A program made the translations under genes and the position numbers. Under the pieces are notes generated by a model. The model did no database searches. It was not told where the DNA came from and saw only the letters and a list, made by a program, of their open reading frames with translations. This document shows, piece after piece, positions 6,573 through 15,857 of a stretch of 28,301 nt of DNA; the stretch's first letter is position 1, and each line of letters starts with the position of its first letter. Origin of the DNA: JAPLJQ01 sp037143735 (GTDB lineage Bacteria; Desulfobacterota; Syntrophia; Syntrophales; UBA2185). The stretch lies in NCBI GenBank assembly GCA_037143735.1, contig JBAWYD010000016.1, positions 1 to 28,301 on the forward strand, read 5' to 3'.

Positions 6573-7172
6573 ATGAAAAAATCAGACAAGCGTGACGACA
6601 TCATTCGAGCGTCCCTGGAACTCATCGTGGAACACGGCTTTCACGGAGCCCCGATGGCCATGATCGCCGAAAAAGCGGGAGTGGGAGCCGGGACGATCTA
6701 CCGCTATTTCGAGAACAAAGACGCGCTTATCAAGGCGTTGCATCGCGAAGTCGAAGAAAAGCTCATCGCCACGCTCACGGAAGGTTACTCTGACGAAAAA
6801 CCGATCAGAGAAAGGTTTATCTATCTTTGCACAATGCTGCTTAAATATCTTGTCTCTCACCCTCTTTATTTTCGTTTTCTGGAACAGTATTACAATTCTC
6901 CATATGGCGTGTCCTTGCGCAGGGACAAGATTCTGCGCAAATCCGATAATCGTGACATATTCACGGATCTTTTTGAACAGGGAATCGCCCGGCAGGCCAT
7001 GAAAGATCTGCCCCTGCCAGTGCTTGCTGCCCTGGCTTTCGGTCCCTTGATTGCCCTGGCCCGGGATCACACCCTCGGTTTGCTCGAATTGGATGATGCG
7101 CTGATTATAAAAAGCGTAGAGGCATGTTGGGATGGGATAAAGGGAAATGTGTACGCTGACGAATTCAAATAA
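6573..7172 (+). CDS. TetR/AcrR-family transcriptional regulator
   Basis: This 199-residue protein has an N-terminal TetR helix-turn-helix (residues 7-53: RDDIIRASLELI, HGFHGAPMAMIAEKAGVGAGTIYRYFENKDAL). The recognition segment GVGAGTIYRYFENKD fits the family closely. The C-terminal ligand-binding half is helical and less conserved, as usual. It stands 17 bp before an AcrA/AcrB/OprM-type efflux set on the same strand, the standard arrangement for a local repressor released by a pump substrate. A 21-bp palindrome lies just upstream of its start. It may also influence the divergent ECF operon, whose start is 218 bp away. The start codon ATG 6573 has only a weak Shine-Dalgarno. Confidence 0.88.
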   Translation: MKKSDKRDDIIRASLELIVEHGFHGAPMAMIAEKAGVGAGTIYRYFENKDALIKALHREVEEKLIATLTEGYSDEKPIRERFIYLCTMLLKYLVSHPLYFRFLEQYYNSPYGVSLRRDKILRKSDNRDIFTDLFEQGIARQAMKDLPLPVLAALAFGPLIALARDHTLGLLELDDALIIKSVEACWDGIKGNVYADEFK

Positions 7173-7189
7173 AAACACAGAGGTGTTGC

Positions 7190-8398
7190 ATGCTGATCAG
7201 TAACAGAGCTAAAATCATTGCCGCCACAGGGGTTCTCTCTGGATTTCTGATACTGGTGAGTTGCGGACAGCAGAATGCGGCGAACGGACCGCCCCGGGGC
7301 GGCCCTGCTGAAGTCGCCATCGTAACGGTTCATCCGGAGAAGGTAGCGATCACCACGGAATTATCAGGCCGCACATCCGCCTGCCTTGTCGCGGAAATCC
7401 GGCCCCAGGCCAATGGCCTCATCCAGAAACGCCTCTTTACGGAAGGCGCCGATGTCAAGGCCGGCCAGGTGCTCTATCAGATCGATCCTGCCCCCTTTAA
7501 GGCGGCCCTCGATAATGCAAGCGCCGCACTCGATAGGGCCAAAGCCAATCTGCCGGCTATACGATCAAGGGCCGAGCGCGTCCAGGAATTGCTTGCCGAC
7601 AAGGCAGTCAGTCAGCAGGATTCCGACGATGCCACCGCCGCCCTGAGGCAGTCCGAAGCCGACATTCAGTATTGGAAAGCGACGGTTGAAACGGCACGAA
7701 TCAGTCTGGGCTATACACGCATTACCGCTCCCATCTCCGGCCGCATAGGCAAATCCAATGTGACAGAGGGGGCGCTGGTGACGGCGCATCAGCCCGTGGC
7801 CCTTGCAACCATTCAACAACTGAATCCCATTTACGTGGATTTGCCCCAATCCACCGCGGAACTGCTGAGATTGCAGCGCCGCCTGGAGGACGGACGCCTC
7901 AATCCCGGCGGAAAGAACCGAAACAAGGTGCGGCTCATCCTGGAAGACGGCACCCCATATTCCCTGGAAGGTACGTTTCAATTCCGCGATGTCACGGTTG
8001 ATCCGTCAACAGGGTCCGTCATGCTGCGGGTAGTCGCTCCCAATCCGAAAGGTCTTCTCCTGCCGGGCATGTTTGTCCGAACAGTAATTCAGGAAGGCGT
8101 CAATACACAGGCCATCCTGATCCCGCAGCAGGCCGTGACCCGCGATCCCAAGGGGAATCCTGTTGTACTAATCGTGGATGCCGAAGGGAAGGTTCAGCAG
8201 CGGATGCTCACACTTGATCGAGCCATCGGTAACCGATGGCTCGTTTCCTCAGGTCTTGCTGCCGGTGATCGGGTGGTCGTCGAGGGTCTACAAAAAGCAC
8301 GGCCGGGGGCTTCCGTGAAAGCCGTCCCTTTTGACGACGGCCGAAAAGATAGTGCAGGACGCGAAAACGCAATCCGGCCTGCTTCAAAACAGAACTGA
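7190..8398 (+). CDS. RND efflux periplasmic adaptor (AcrA/MexA-like lipoprotein)
   Basis: This 402-residue membrane fusion protein links the inner-membrane RND pump to the outer-membrane channel. The signal peptide ends in a lipobox LVSC with Cys25, so it is probably lipid-anchored in the inner membrane. The biotinyl-lipoyl half-motifs are seen at EIRPQANGLIQKRLFTEGADVKAGQVLYQID (about 67-97) and GYTRITAPISGRIGKSNVTEGALV (about 177-200). They flank a helical hairpin (about 100-165). The beta-barrel and membrane-proximal domains follow, with the family motif FRDVTVDPSTGSVMLRVVAPNP and LLLPGMFVR. Shine-Dalgarno AGAGGTG precedes ATG 7190. It follows tetR by 17 bp and precedes the pump gene by 12 bp. 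Confidence 0.93.
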   Translation: MLISNRAKIIAATGVLSGFLILVSCGQQNAANGPPRGGPAEVAIVTVHPEKVAITTELSGRTSACLVAEIRPQANGLIQKRLFTEGADVKAGQVLYQIDPAPFKAALDNASAALDRAKANLPAIRSRAERVQELLADKAVSQQDSDDATAALRQSEADIQYWKATVETARISLGYTRITAPISGRIGKSNVTEGALVTAHQPVALATIQQLNPIYVDLPQSTAELLRLQRRLEDGRLNPGGKNRNKVRLILEDGTPYSLEGTFQFRDVTVDPSTGSVMLRVVAPNPKGLLLPGMFVRTVIQEGVNTQAILIPQQAVTRDPKGNPVVLIVDAEGKVQQRMLTLDRAIGNRWLVSSGLAAGDRVVVEGLQKARPGASVKAVPFDDGRKDSAGRENAIRPASKQN

Positions 8399-8410
8399 CG
8401 GGGGCGCGTG

Positions 8411-11400
8411 ATGTTATCGAAATTCTTTCTGGATCGTCCGGTCTTCGCCTGGGTCATCGCCCTCATCATCATGGTGGCGGGTGGGCTTGCGATATACAAT
8501 CTGCCCATATCACAATACCCCCCCATCGCCCCTCCGTCCATATACATTCAGTCTTTTTATCCCGGGGCCTCTGCGGAAACCGTGGAAAACAGCGTGACGC
8601 AGATCATCGAGCAGAAGATGACGGGCCTGGACAAGATGATCTATCTGTCCGCCACCAGCGATTCGGCGGGTGGTTCGCGTCTCGAACTGACCTTTGCCCC
8701 GGGAACCGATCCGGACTTCGCCTGGGCCAAGGTGCAGAACAAGCTTCAACTTGCCATGGCAAATCTGCCCGAGGTGGTACAAAGCCAGGGCGTCACCGTC
8801 GGTAAGGCCACGAGGAATTACCTGATGATCGTGGGCCTGATCTCGGAAGACGGAAGCATGGACGGCGGCGACTTGAGGGACTACGCCCAATCCAACCTCG
8901 AGAAGGTTCTGGCGCGGGTGCCGGGTGTGGGCGAGGTGGAAAACTTCGGCTCCCAATACGCCATGCGTGTCTGGCTCAATCCCGACAAGCTGACGGATTA
9001 CCGCCTGACGGTGCAGGATGTCATCACGGCGTTACGAGCCTACAACGTGGAGATTTCGGCTGGGCAGTTCGGCGGAGCGCCGGCTATTGAAGGGCAGCGT
9101 CTGAATGCGTCCATCGTCGTCCAGAGCTTGCTCAAGACGCCTGAAGAGTTTGCCGCCATCCCCGTTCGCATCAATCCGGACGGCTCCATCGTGCGGATCA
9201 GGGATGTCGGACGGACGGAACTGGGAACCGAGGCCTACGACATCCAGGGCTTTTATAACGGCAAACCCGCTGCCGCCCTGGCCATCCGGCAGGCCGCCGG
9301 CGCCAACGCGCTGGAGACGGCCGATGCGGTCAAGGCCAAAATGAAAGAAATGAGCCGGTACTTCCCTCCCGCCATGAAGGTCGTCTATCCCTATGACACC
9401 ACCCCCTTTGTCAGGGTGGCCATCGAGGAGGTGGTCAAGACCCTGTTTGAGGCGATCCTGCTGGTCTTTCTGGTCATGTATCTATTCCTGGGGAACATCC
9501 GGGCCACCCTTATCCCGACCATCGCGGTGCCCGTGGTGCTCCTGGGAACCTTCGCGATCCTGGGTTTATTCGGGTTTTCCATCAACATGCTGACCATGTT
9601 CGCCATGGTGCTGGCCATCGGCCTTCTTGTGGACGACGCCATCGTGGTAGTGGAAAACGTGGAGCGGATCATGAGCGAGGAGGGACTTTCCCCACGGGAA
9701 GCCACCGCCAAGTCCATGGAACAGATCACCAGCGCCCTGATCGGCATCGGGCTGGTTCTCTCGGCGGTCTTCGGCCCCATGGCGTTTTTTGGCGGCTCGA
9801 CCGGCGTCATCTACCGCCAGTTTTCAGTGACCATCATTGCCTCCATGCTTCTTTCGGTCGCAGTGGCCCTGATCCTGACGCCGGTTCTCTGCGCATCTCT
9901 CCTCAAGCCGGTTGCCGCGGGTCACGAACCGGCAGAAAACGCGATTTTCTTCCTGCGCCCCTTTTTCTTATGGTTCGATCGCTCCTTTTCCCGCTTCAGA
10001 GACCTGTTTTTGAAGCTGGTCGGCAACGCCCTTGCCAGGAAAAAACGGTATCTGACCGTTTTCGTTTTGATAGCGGCAGTGATGGGGTTTTTGTTTTTGC
10101 GTATGCCCACCGCCTATCTTCCAGATGAAGATCAGGGGATTCTGCTTGCCCAGGTGATCATGCCCACAGGCGCCACCCTGGAGCAGACCAGGAAGGTCGT
10201 GGACGACATCCGTGATTATTTTCAGGAAAACGAAAAAGAAACGGTGGAATCCTGTATGACCATTTCCGGTATCGGCTATTCCGGAAGGGCACAGACCAAC
10301 GGTATGGTGTTTGTCAAGCTCAAGGACTGGAAACTCCGCAAGCGGTCGGACATGAGGGTAAAGGCCATTGCAGGCAGGGCCATGAAGGCCTTCTCGCAAA
10401 CCCGCGCCGCCCTGGTGTTCGCCTTTCCACCCCCTCCCGTCATCGAACTGGGCAACGCCAGAGGGTTCGACTTTCAATTGCTGGACCGCGGCGGCCTGGG
10501 CCACGGAGCCCTGATGGCGGCCCGCAACCAGCTTCTTGGCATGGCCGCAAAGGATCCGAGATTGACCGCCGTCCGGCCCAACGGCATGGAAGACGTCTCC
10601 CAATACCATATCGACGTGGACTGGGAAAAGGCGGGCGCTCTGGGGATCCCCATCACTTCCATCCACAGCACCATTACGGCGGCCTTCGGCGGCGCTTATG
10701 TCAATGATTTTATTCAGGGCGGCCGGGTCAAGCGGGTATTTGTTCAGGCGGACGCCCCCTACCGCATGTTGCCAAAGGATCTGGAAAAACTCTACGTGCG
10801 GAATACGGCGGGCAAGATGGTCCCCTTTTCTTCCTTTGCGTCCGGCCATTGGACATCCGGTTCTCCAAGGCTGGAGCGCTACAACGGTTTCCCGTCGATT
10901 AACATCTGGGGCGAGCCGACGCCGGGGAAAAGTTCCGGTGAAGCCATGCAGGCGATGGAGGAAATCGTTGCTAAACTGCCCCAGGGGATCGGGTTTGAAT
11001 GGAACGCACTTTCCTATCAGGAGCGGATGACGGGCTCCCAGGTGCCCTTCCTGTATGCTTTTTCCATACTGGTGATTTTTCTGTGCCTTGCAGCCCTGTA
11101 CGAGAGCTGGACCATTCCCATCTCGATCCTGCTGGCCCTGCCTCTGGGGGCCATCGGCGGCGTCATCGCCTCGACCATGCGGGGGCTGCACAACGATGTC
11201 TATTTTCAGATCGGGCTTTTAACCACCCTGGGATTGACTACCAAAAATGCCATTCTGATCGTCCAATTCGCCAAGGCCCGGGTGGAAGAAGGGATGGGGC
11301 TGATCGAGGCGACTCTGGAAGGGACAAGATTACGATTTCGTCCCATTATTATGACTTCGCTGGCCTTCGGCTTCGGAGTCCTGCCTCTGACCCTGACCAC

Positions 11401-11584
11401 CGGCGCCGGCGCGGGGGCACAGAATGCCATCGGCACCGGCGTTTTGGGCGGGATGGTGACAGCCACCTTTCTGGTAATTATTTTTTCACCGCTCTTTTAT
11501 GTGTTGATTGAAAAGCTCTTCGGCAAACGCAGGCAGCGTGAAGCAGCCAAGACAGATGATGTAAATACATCAGGGGAGCAATAA
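8411..11584 (+). CDS. RND multidrug efflux transporter (AcrB/MexB-like, HAE1 type)
   Basis: This roughly 1057-residue inner-membrane proton/drug antiporter begins MLSKFFLDRPVFAWVIALIIM and has the PISQYPPIAPPSI stretch of HAE1 pumps. The proton-relay residues are present: Asp408-Asp409 in GLLVDDAIVVVENVERI and Lys945 in GLTTKNAILIVQFAK, with the TM11 motif LRFRPIIMTSLAFGFGVLPL. Length and two-repeat layout (12 TM helices, two large periplasmic loops) are normal. I prefer ATG 8411 over the in-frame GTG 8408 because the Shine-Dalgarno GGGGGCG (8400-8406) is then better spaced. It trimerises with the adaptor and outer-membrane channel encoded on either side. The HAE1 class exports hydrophobic or amphiphilic drugs; the real substrate is not evident. 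Confidence 0.95.
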   Translation: MLSKFFLDRPVFAWVIALIIMVAGGLAIYNLPISQYPPIAPPSIYIQSFYPGASAETVENSVTQIIEQKMTGLDKMIYLSATSDSAGGSRLELTFAPGTDPDFAWAKVQNKLQLAMANLPEVVQSQGVTVGKATRNYLMIVGLISEDGSMDGGDLRDYAQSNLEKVLARVPGVGEVENFGSQYAMRVWLNPDKLTDYRLTVQDVITALRAYNVEISAGQFGGAPAIEGQRLNASIVVQSLLKTPEEFAAIPVRINPDGSIVRIRDVGRTELGTEAYDIQGFYNGKPAAALAIRQAAGANALETADAVKAKMKEMSRYFPPAMKVVYPYDTTPFVRVAIEEVVKTLFEAILLVFLVMYLFLGNIRATLIPTIAVPVVLLGTFAILGLFGFSINMLTMFAMVLAIGLLVDDAIVVVENVERIMSEEGLSPREATAKSMEQITSALIGIGLVLSAVFGPMAFFGGSTGVIYRQFSVTIIASMLLSVAVALILTPVLCASLLKPVAAGHEPAENAIFFLRPFFLWFDRSFSRFRDLFLKLVGNALARKKRYLTVFVLIAAVMGFLFLRMPTAYLPDEDQGILLAQVIMPTGATLEQTRKVVDDIRDYFQENEKETVESCMTISGIGYSGRAQTNGMVFVKLKDWKLRKRSDMRVKAIAGRAMKAFSQTRAALVFAFPPPPVIELGNARGFDFQLLDRGGLGHGALMAARNQLLGMAAKDPRLTAVRPNGMEDVSQYHIDVDWEKAGALGIPITSIHSTITAAFGGAYVNDFIQGGRVKRVFVQADAPYRMLPKDLEKLYVRNTAGKMVPFSSFASGHWTSGSPRLERYNGFPSINIWGEPTPGKSSGEAMQAMEEIVAKLPQGIGFEWNALSYQERMTGSQVPFLYAFSILVIFLCLAALYESWTIPISILLALPLGAIGGVIASTMRGLHNDVYFQIGLLTTLGLTTKNAILIVQFAKARVEEGMGLIEATLEGTRLRFRPIIMTSLAFGFGVLPLTLTTGAGAGAQNAIGTGVLGGMVTATFLVIIFSPLFYVLIEKLFGKRRQREAAKTDDVNTSGEQ

Positions 11585-11585
11585 T

Positions 11586-12992
11586 ATGCATAGATACCTG
11601 CTTTTTCTATTGATTGGCATCGCTCTCGGGATGGGTGGCTGCACCCTGGCCCCGAAATACACGAGACCCGCCGCTCCCGTCCCTGTAGACTGGCCGAAGG
11701 GTACGGCCTATCAAGAAACCGGGGCTTTGACCGGCGCTCCGACAGCCTCGGAACTGAAGTGGCAGGAATTCTTCACGGATGAAAAACTTCAAAAGATCAT
11801 CACGATGGCACTGAAAAACAATCGTGACCTGCGGCTTGCCGCCCTGAATGTTGAAAGGGCGCGGGCCCTGTACGGCATCCAGCGCGCCGAGCTTCTGCCT
11901 TCCGTAAATGCCACCGGCAGCATGAGCAAACAAAGAGTGCCCGCCGATCTTTCAACCACCGGAAAAGCGACGGTGGTGGAACAATACGGTGTCAATCTCG
12001 GCATCATTTCCTGGGAGATCGACTTCTTCGGTCGTATCCGCAGCCTGAAAGATCGGGCGCTGGAGGAGTTCCTCGCCACAGAGCAGGCAGGCCGCAGTGC
12101 GCGTATCCTGCTGGTGTCCGCTATTGCCAACGCCTATCTTGCCCTTGCCGCGGATCGGGAAAACCTCAAACTGACCGAGTCTACCCTTGAAAACCAACGG
12201 GCAGCCTACCATTTGATCCGGCGACGCCATGACGTCGGACTCGCATCCGAACTGGATCTCCGTCGAGCGCAAAGCCAGGTGGACATCGCCCGGGTAGATG
12301 CCGCCCGTTACACACAACTGGTGGCCCAGGATGAAAACGCTTTGGACCTTCTTGTCGGCTCTCCTGCACCGGGAGAACTTTTGCCGACGGAGTTGGGCAG
12401 CGTCATTCCGCCCAGAGAGATTTCCCCCGGAATATCCTCCGAGGTTCTCCTGCGCCGGCCTGACATTTTGGCGGCGGAACATCGTCTCAAAGCGGCCAAC
12501 GCCAATATCGGCGCCGCCCGGGCGGCTTTCTTCCCTCGCATTGCCTTGACGACCGCAATCGGAACCGCAAGCGCAGATCTATCCGGGCTCTTCAAATCCG
12601 GCTCGGATACGTGGAGTTTCGCGCCACAGATCGTTCTGCCGATTTTTGACGCCCGCATGTGGTCGGCCTATGACGCCACGAAGATAGAACAGGAAATTGC
12701 CGTGGCCCAATACGAGAAGGCAATTCAGACCGCCTTTCGGGAAGTGGCCGACGCCCTTGCCGTTCGGGGCACGGTGGACCGGCAGCTATCGGCGCAGCAA
12801 TCCCTGGTCAACGCAGTTGCAGAAACCTACCGTCTCTCGAATGTACGTTATACGAAGGGAATAGACGGCTACCTGGGCGTCCTGGATGCGCAGCGCTCTC
12901 TCTATGCGGTGCAGCAGGGACTTACCGTTCTCCGCCTGGCCCGGCTGTCCAATCTGGTGACGCTTTACAAGGTGCTGGGTGGGGGCGGGTGA
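11586..12992 (+). CDS. Outer-membrane efflux channel lipoprotein (OprM/NodT family)
   Basis: This 468-residue TolC-fold channel forms the third part of the pump. The signal peptide ends in a lipobox GMGGC with Cys19. It continues TLAPKYTRPAAPVP, the typical mature N-terminus of NodT/OprM lipoproteins. Two OEP repeats of long helices follow (about residues 70-260 and 280-460). Family motifs include WWxxF-like LKWQEFFTDEKLQKII, LLRRPDILAAEHRLKAANANIGAARAAFFPRI and a final LYAVQQGLTVLRLARLSNLVTLYKVLGGG. ATG 11586 lies 1 bp after the pump gene's stop, so translation is probably coupled. Its stop is only 8 bp from the uvrB stop on the opposite strand, with no obvious terminator between them. Confidence 0.93.
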   Translation: MHRYLLFLLIGIALGMGGCTLAPKYTRPAAPVPVDWPKGTAYQETGALTGAPTASELKWQEFFTDEKLQKIITMALKNNRDLRLAALNVERARALYGIQRAELLPSVNATGSMSKQRVPADLSTTGKATVVEQYGVNLGIISWEIDFFGRIRSLKDRALEEFLATEQAGRSARILLVSAIANAYLALAADRENLKLTESTLENQRAAYHLIRRRHDVGLASELDLRRAQSQVDIARVDAARYTQLVAQDENALDLLVGSPAPGELLPTELGSVIPPREISPGISSEVLLRRPDILAAEHRLKAANANIGAARAAFFPRIALTTAIGTASADLSGLFKSGSDTWSFAPQIVLPIFDARMWSAYDATKIEQEIAVAQYEKAIQTAFREVADALAVRGTVDRQLSAQQSLVNAVAETYRLSNVRYTKGIDGYLGVLDAQRSLYAVQQGLTVLRLARLSNLVTLYKVLGGGG

Positions 12993-13000
12993 AAGGCCGC

Positions 13001-15004
13001 CTAAGTCTCTCCCCCCATTTCGACGAGAATGGCGGTGAGTTCCTTGATCCTGTCCCGGAGCGCCGCCGCCTTCTCAAATTCGAGTTCTTTGGCGGCCTGC
13101 TTCATCTCCGCCTTCAGCTTCCCGATCATGACCGGAAGCTCTTCTTCCGAAACATCAAACCCCAGGTCCCCGAAAGAAACGGGCACGGTCACATAATCGG
13201 CCTCATAGACCGATGTCAGGATATCGCTGATCGATTTTTTGATGGATTCCGGGGTAATTCCGTGCATTTCATTATAATTTCCCTGGATTTTTCTCCTTCT
13301 TTCCGTCTCATTGAGACAGGCCCGGATAGATTTTGTCACCCTGTCGGCATACATGATGACCTGGCCCGCAATATTCCTGGCCGCCCTGCCGCTCGTCTGG
13401 ATCAGTGACCGCTCGGACCGGAGAAATCCCTCCTTGTCGGCGTCCAGAATGGCCACGAGGGATACTTCGGGGATGTCGAGGCCTTCCCGCAAAAGATTGA
13501 TTCCAACCAGTACGTCGAATTCGCCCAGACGCAAATCCCGGATAATCCGCACCCGCTCCAGGGTGTGAATATCGGAATGGAGATAACGCACCCGGACGCC
13601 CAGACTCTGGTAATATGAGGTCAGGTTCTCCGCCATCCTTTTGGTCAGGGTGGTCACGAGAACCCGCTCCCCTTTCTGCGCCCTGTCCCGGATTTCCGAA
13701 AGGAGATCGTCAACCTGGTGCTGGACGGGCTTCACGACAATCTCCGGGTCCATGAGGCCCGTCGGCCGGATAATCTGCTCCACCACCCTTCCCCGTGCTT
13801 TTTGCACTTCATGATCCGCAGGCGTCGCCGACACGTATATCCTCTGATTTGCGAAATTCGCGTATTCCTGAAACATCAACGGCCGGTTGTCCAGGGCGGA
13901 AGGCAGGCGAAAGCCGTAGTTTACAAGAGTTTCCTTGCGGGACCGGTCGCCCTTGTACATTCCGCCAAGCTGGGGAATGGTGGCGTGGCTCTCATCGATG
14001 ACGATCAGGGCGTTTTCCGGCAGGTATTCCATGAGGGTGGGGGGCGGCTCACCGGGTTTGCGCCCTGTGAGGTGGCGGGAATAATTTTCAATGCCCTGGC
14101 AGTAGCCCATTTCCTCCATCATTTCGATATCGAAATGCGTCCGCTGCTCCAGCCGCTGGGCTTCGAGAAGCTTGTTCTGTCCGTGCAGCTCCCGGAGCCT
14201 TTCCCCGAGTTCCTCCCGGATTGCGACGATGGCCCGCCTCATATTTTCTTTTGTCGTCACAAAGTGGCTCCCCGGATACACGGCAATTTTCCGGAGACGG
14301 GAAAGCTTCCTGCCCCGCAGGGGATCCACCACGGAGATGGATTCGACGGTGTCCCCGAAGAATTCCACCCGGATGGCCCTCTCGTCCTCATACGGGGGGA
14401 GAATTTCCACCACATCGCCCCGGACGCGGAAGGTCCCCCGGTGAAAATCGATGTCGTTCCGTTCATACTGAATCTCCACCAGCCTGCGCAACATGTCGTC
14501 CCGCTGGATCTCCATCCCCTCTTCGAGAAAAAGCATCATCCCGAGATAGGCTTCGGGAGAGCCGAGACCGTAAATGCACGAGACGCTGGCCACAATGATC
14601 ACGTCGCCGCGATCCAGGAGGGAATGGGTGGCGGAATGGCGCAGCCTGTCGATCTCTTCGTTGATAGATGAATCTTTTTCGATGTATGTATCCGTACTCG
14701 GAATATAGGCTTCCGGCTGATAGTAATCGTAATAGCTTACGAAATACTCGACGGCATTGTCCGGAAACAGGGTTTTGAACTCGCCGTAAAGCTGTGCGGC
14801 GAGCGTCTTGTTATGGGCGATGACCAGGGCGGGCCGCTGGACGGCGTGAATGACGTTGGCGACGGTAAACGTCTTGCCGGAACCGGTCACCCCCAGAAGG
14901 ACCTGGTGGCCGTGTCCCTTTTCAATGCCCTCGACCAGCGCCGCAATGGCGTTTGGCTGGTCCCCCTTCGGCTCGAATTCAGTAACGATCCGGAACGGAT
15001 TCAT
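13001..15004 (-). CDS. uvrB: Excinuclease ABC subunit UvrB
   Basis: This 667-residue, full-length UvrB is the damage-verification helicase of nucleotide excision repair. It takes damaged DNA from UvrA and recruits UvrC. Visible features are Walker A GVTGSGKT (38-45), the beta-hairpin region YFVSYYDYYQPEAYIPSTDTYIEKDSSI (about 88-115), the DEXH-type motif VIDESHATIPQ, the helicase motif GRAARN and the C-terminal UVR domain (about 625-660, KLKAEMKQAAKELEFEKAAALRDRI) that contacts UvrC. The start ATG 15004 has AAGGTG nearby upstream. The gene is convergent with the efflux operon. I saw no LexA-type box upstream. Confidence 0.97.
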   Translation of the reverse strand: MNPFRIVTEFEPKGDQPNAIAALVEGIEKGHGHQVLLGVTGSGKTFTVANVIHAVQRPALVIAHNKTLAAQLYGEFKTLFPDNAVEYFVSYYDYYQPEAYIPSTDTYIEKDSSINEEIDRLRHSATHSLLDRGDVIIVASVSCIYGLGSPEAYLGMMLFLEEGMEIQRDDMLRRLVEIQYERNDIDFHRGTFRVRGDVVEILPPYEDERAIRVEFFGDTVESISVVDPLRGRKLSRLRKIAVYPGSHFVTTKENMRRAIVAIREELGERLRELHGQNKLLEAQRLEQRTHFDIEMMEEMGYCQGIENYSRHLTGRKPGEPPPTLMEYLPENALIVIDESHATIPQLGGMYKGDRSRKETLVNYGFRLPSALDNRPLMFQEYANFANQRIYVSATPADHEVQKARGRVVEQIIRPTGLMDPEIVVKPVQHQVDDLLSEIRDRAQKGERVLVTTLTKRMAENLTSYYQSLGVRVRYLHSDIHTLERVRIIRDLRLGEFDVLVGINLLREGLDIPEVSLVAILDADKEGFLRSERSLIQTSGRAARNIAGQVIMYADRVTKSIRACLNETERRRKIQGNYNEMHGITPESIKKSISDILTSVYEADYVTVPVSFGDLGFDVSEEELPVMIGKLKAEMKQAAKELEFEKAAALRDRIKELTAILVEMGGET

Positions 15005-15219
15005 GAAACACCTTACTCACAGAATTAATGCTTGACGATTTTTGCGGATCATACGCCGATTTGTCCCGTTTCTGCAATATGGAAATGTTCCTCGCCCCAT
15101 ACAATGTCGGAACGTCTGATCCATCAGCGAAAAACGATAAATTTCACATTGCAACACCTATGATCCCGCAAGCCGTCCCCCGACGACGCCGCAACCGATG
15201 CTAATATTTCATTTAAGCT

Positions 15220-15247
15220 TTGATATTTCCAAGAATTTTTGTACAAT
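15220..15247 (+). promoter_or_regulatory. Promoter of the short ParB-like ORF
   Basis: TTGATA (15220-15225) is followed after 16 bases by TACAAT (15242-15247), pointing at the ORF at 15311. The rest of the uvrB upstream region (15005-15219) shows nothing else I can support. Confidence 0.5.
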
Positions 15248-15310
15248 GGGGCAGCTAAAACAGTCAGACCATGTGAATATTTTTTATCCTGACGAACGAG
15301 GAGGAAATTC

Positions 15311-15445
15311 ATGGCGGCCAGTGAAACCTACGTACGGAACCAGCTTTACCTCTTACCCCTTTCAGATATTCAACCCGATCCGGAAGAGGAACCAAAGCCG
15401 AGTAATAATTTGGCATGCACTTTTGGCTCATTGCTATACATGTAA
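15311..15445 (+). pseudogene. Short ORF resembling a truncated ParB-domain N-terminus
   Basis: The 44-codon ORF begins at ATG 15311 behind a strong Shine-Dalgarno GAGGAGGAAA (15298-15307) and a promoter at 15220. Its translation includes NQLYLLPLSDIQPDP, very like the opening beta-strand and turn of ParB/Spo0J nuclease-like domains (LPLxDIxPDPxQPRK). It then departs into EEEPKPSNNLA and soon stops. The part from IQPDP onward lies inside a ~135-bp repeat found again after the toxin gene, where a second copy also encodes QPDPxxEPKPSxNLA in an open frame. It is either a decayed parB-like gene or a genuine short protein whose 3' end was duplicated. Confidence in ParB homology is low. Confidence 0.4.
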
Positions 15446-15502
15446 CAATATCCTACAGATAAAAATATAAACGCGTTTATATTTTTTATTTTCAATAAAA
15501 AA
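15370..15502 (+). repeat. Direct repeat copy A with a 26-bp palindrome centred on ACGCGT
   Basis: This segment aligns with 16301-16437 at roughly 70-75% identity by eye, from TCAACCCGA to TTTTCAATAAAAAA. The perfect 26-bp palindrome at 15461-15486 has ACGCGT at 15471-15476 and AT-rich arms. Copy B keeps ACGCGT but has different arm bases that still pair. It could be a T-rich terminator after the short ORF or a protein-binding site. Confidence 0.65.
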
Positions 15503-15507
15503 TGTCA

Positions 15508-15537
15508 TTGCGGTCCTAAGTAACCATATGGTATAAA
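15508..15537 (+). promoter_or_regulatory. Promoter of the toxin-antitoxin operon
   Basis: TTGCGG (15508-15513) and TATAAA (15532-15537) are separated by 18 bases, 45 bp before the antitoxin start. An operator-like palindrome lies immediately downstream. Confidence 0.5.
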
Positions 15538-15553
15538 GAAATCAAAACGTCTG

Positions 15554-15569
15554 GTCTGACTAGACAGAC
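15554..15569. promoter_or_regulatory. Operator-like palindrome of the toxin-antitoxin operon
   Basis: GTCTGACTAGACAGAC is symmetric about CTAG at 14 of 16 positions. It lies between the -10 box and the antitoxin Shine-Dalgarno, where Phd/YefM-type antitoxins and their toxin complexes usually bind to repress the operon. Confidence 0.55.
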
Positions 15570-15581
15570 ATGGGAGGCCAT

Positions 15582-15857
15582 ATGACGAGAGACAATACAA
15601 AAACCAAAGACCCCTCCTGGCAATTGCAGGAGGCCAAAAGCCGCTTGAGCCAGGTCGTTGAGCACGCGCTGCGTGAGGGACCGCAAACCATTACCTTGCG
15701 CGGCAAGCCCGCTGTGGTTGTGGTTTCCTTCGAGGAATTTCAAAACCTCACCCGTCCCCACACATCCCTGCGCGAATTTTTCCGGCAATCCCCTCTCTAT
15801 GACACGGATCTCGATCTTGAGAGAAGCAAAGATGTGTCCCGAGAGGTTCCGCTATGA
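15582..15857 (+). CDS. Phd/YefM-family antitoxin
   Basis: This 91-residue protein starts at ATG 15582 behind GGGAGG (15572-15577); an in-frame ATG at 15570 lies before that site. The N-terminal half has the Phd/YefM DNA-binding pattern: WQLQEAKSRLSQVVEHALREGPQTITLRGKPAVVVVSFEEFQNL (residues 8-51). The C-terminal tail (SLREFFRQSPLYDTDLDLERSKD) is the charged, probably disordered segment that wraps and inhibits the toxin. Its stop overlaps the toxin ATG by 4 bp (ATGA), giving coupled translation with the antitoxin first. It is likely to autorepress through the palindrome at 15554-15569. Confidence 0.9.
   Translation: MTRDNTKTKDPSWQLQEAKSRLSQVVEHALREGPQTITLRGKPAVVVVSFEEFQNLTRPHTSLREFFRQSPLYDTDLDLERSKDVSREVPL

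Noticed and set aside
9968..11191. 407-codon minus-strand ORF inside the RND pump gene
   Set aside because: This is a shadow of a clear AcrB-like gene in a GC-rich region. It has no domain, start context or partner.
13718..14671. 317-codon plus-strand ORF inside uvrB
   Set aside because: This is an antisense shadow of a full-length uvrB with all its motifs intact.
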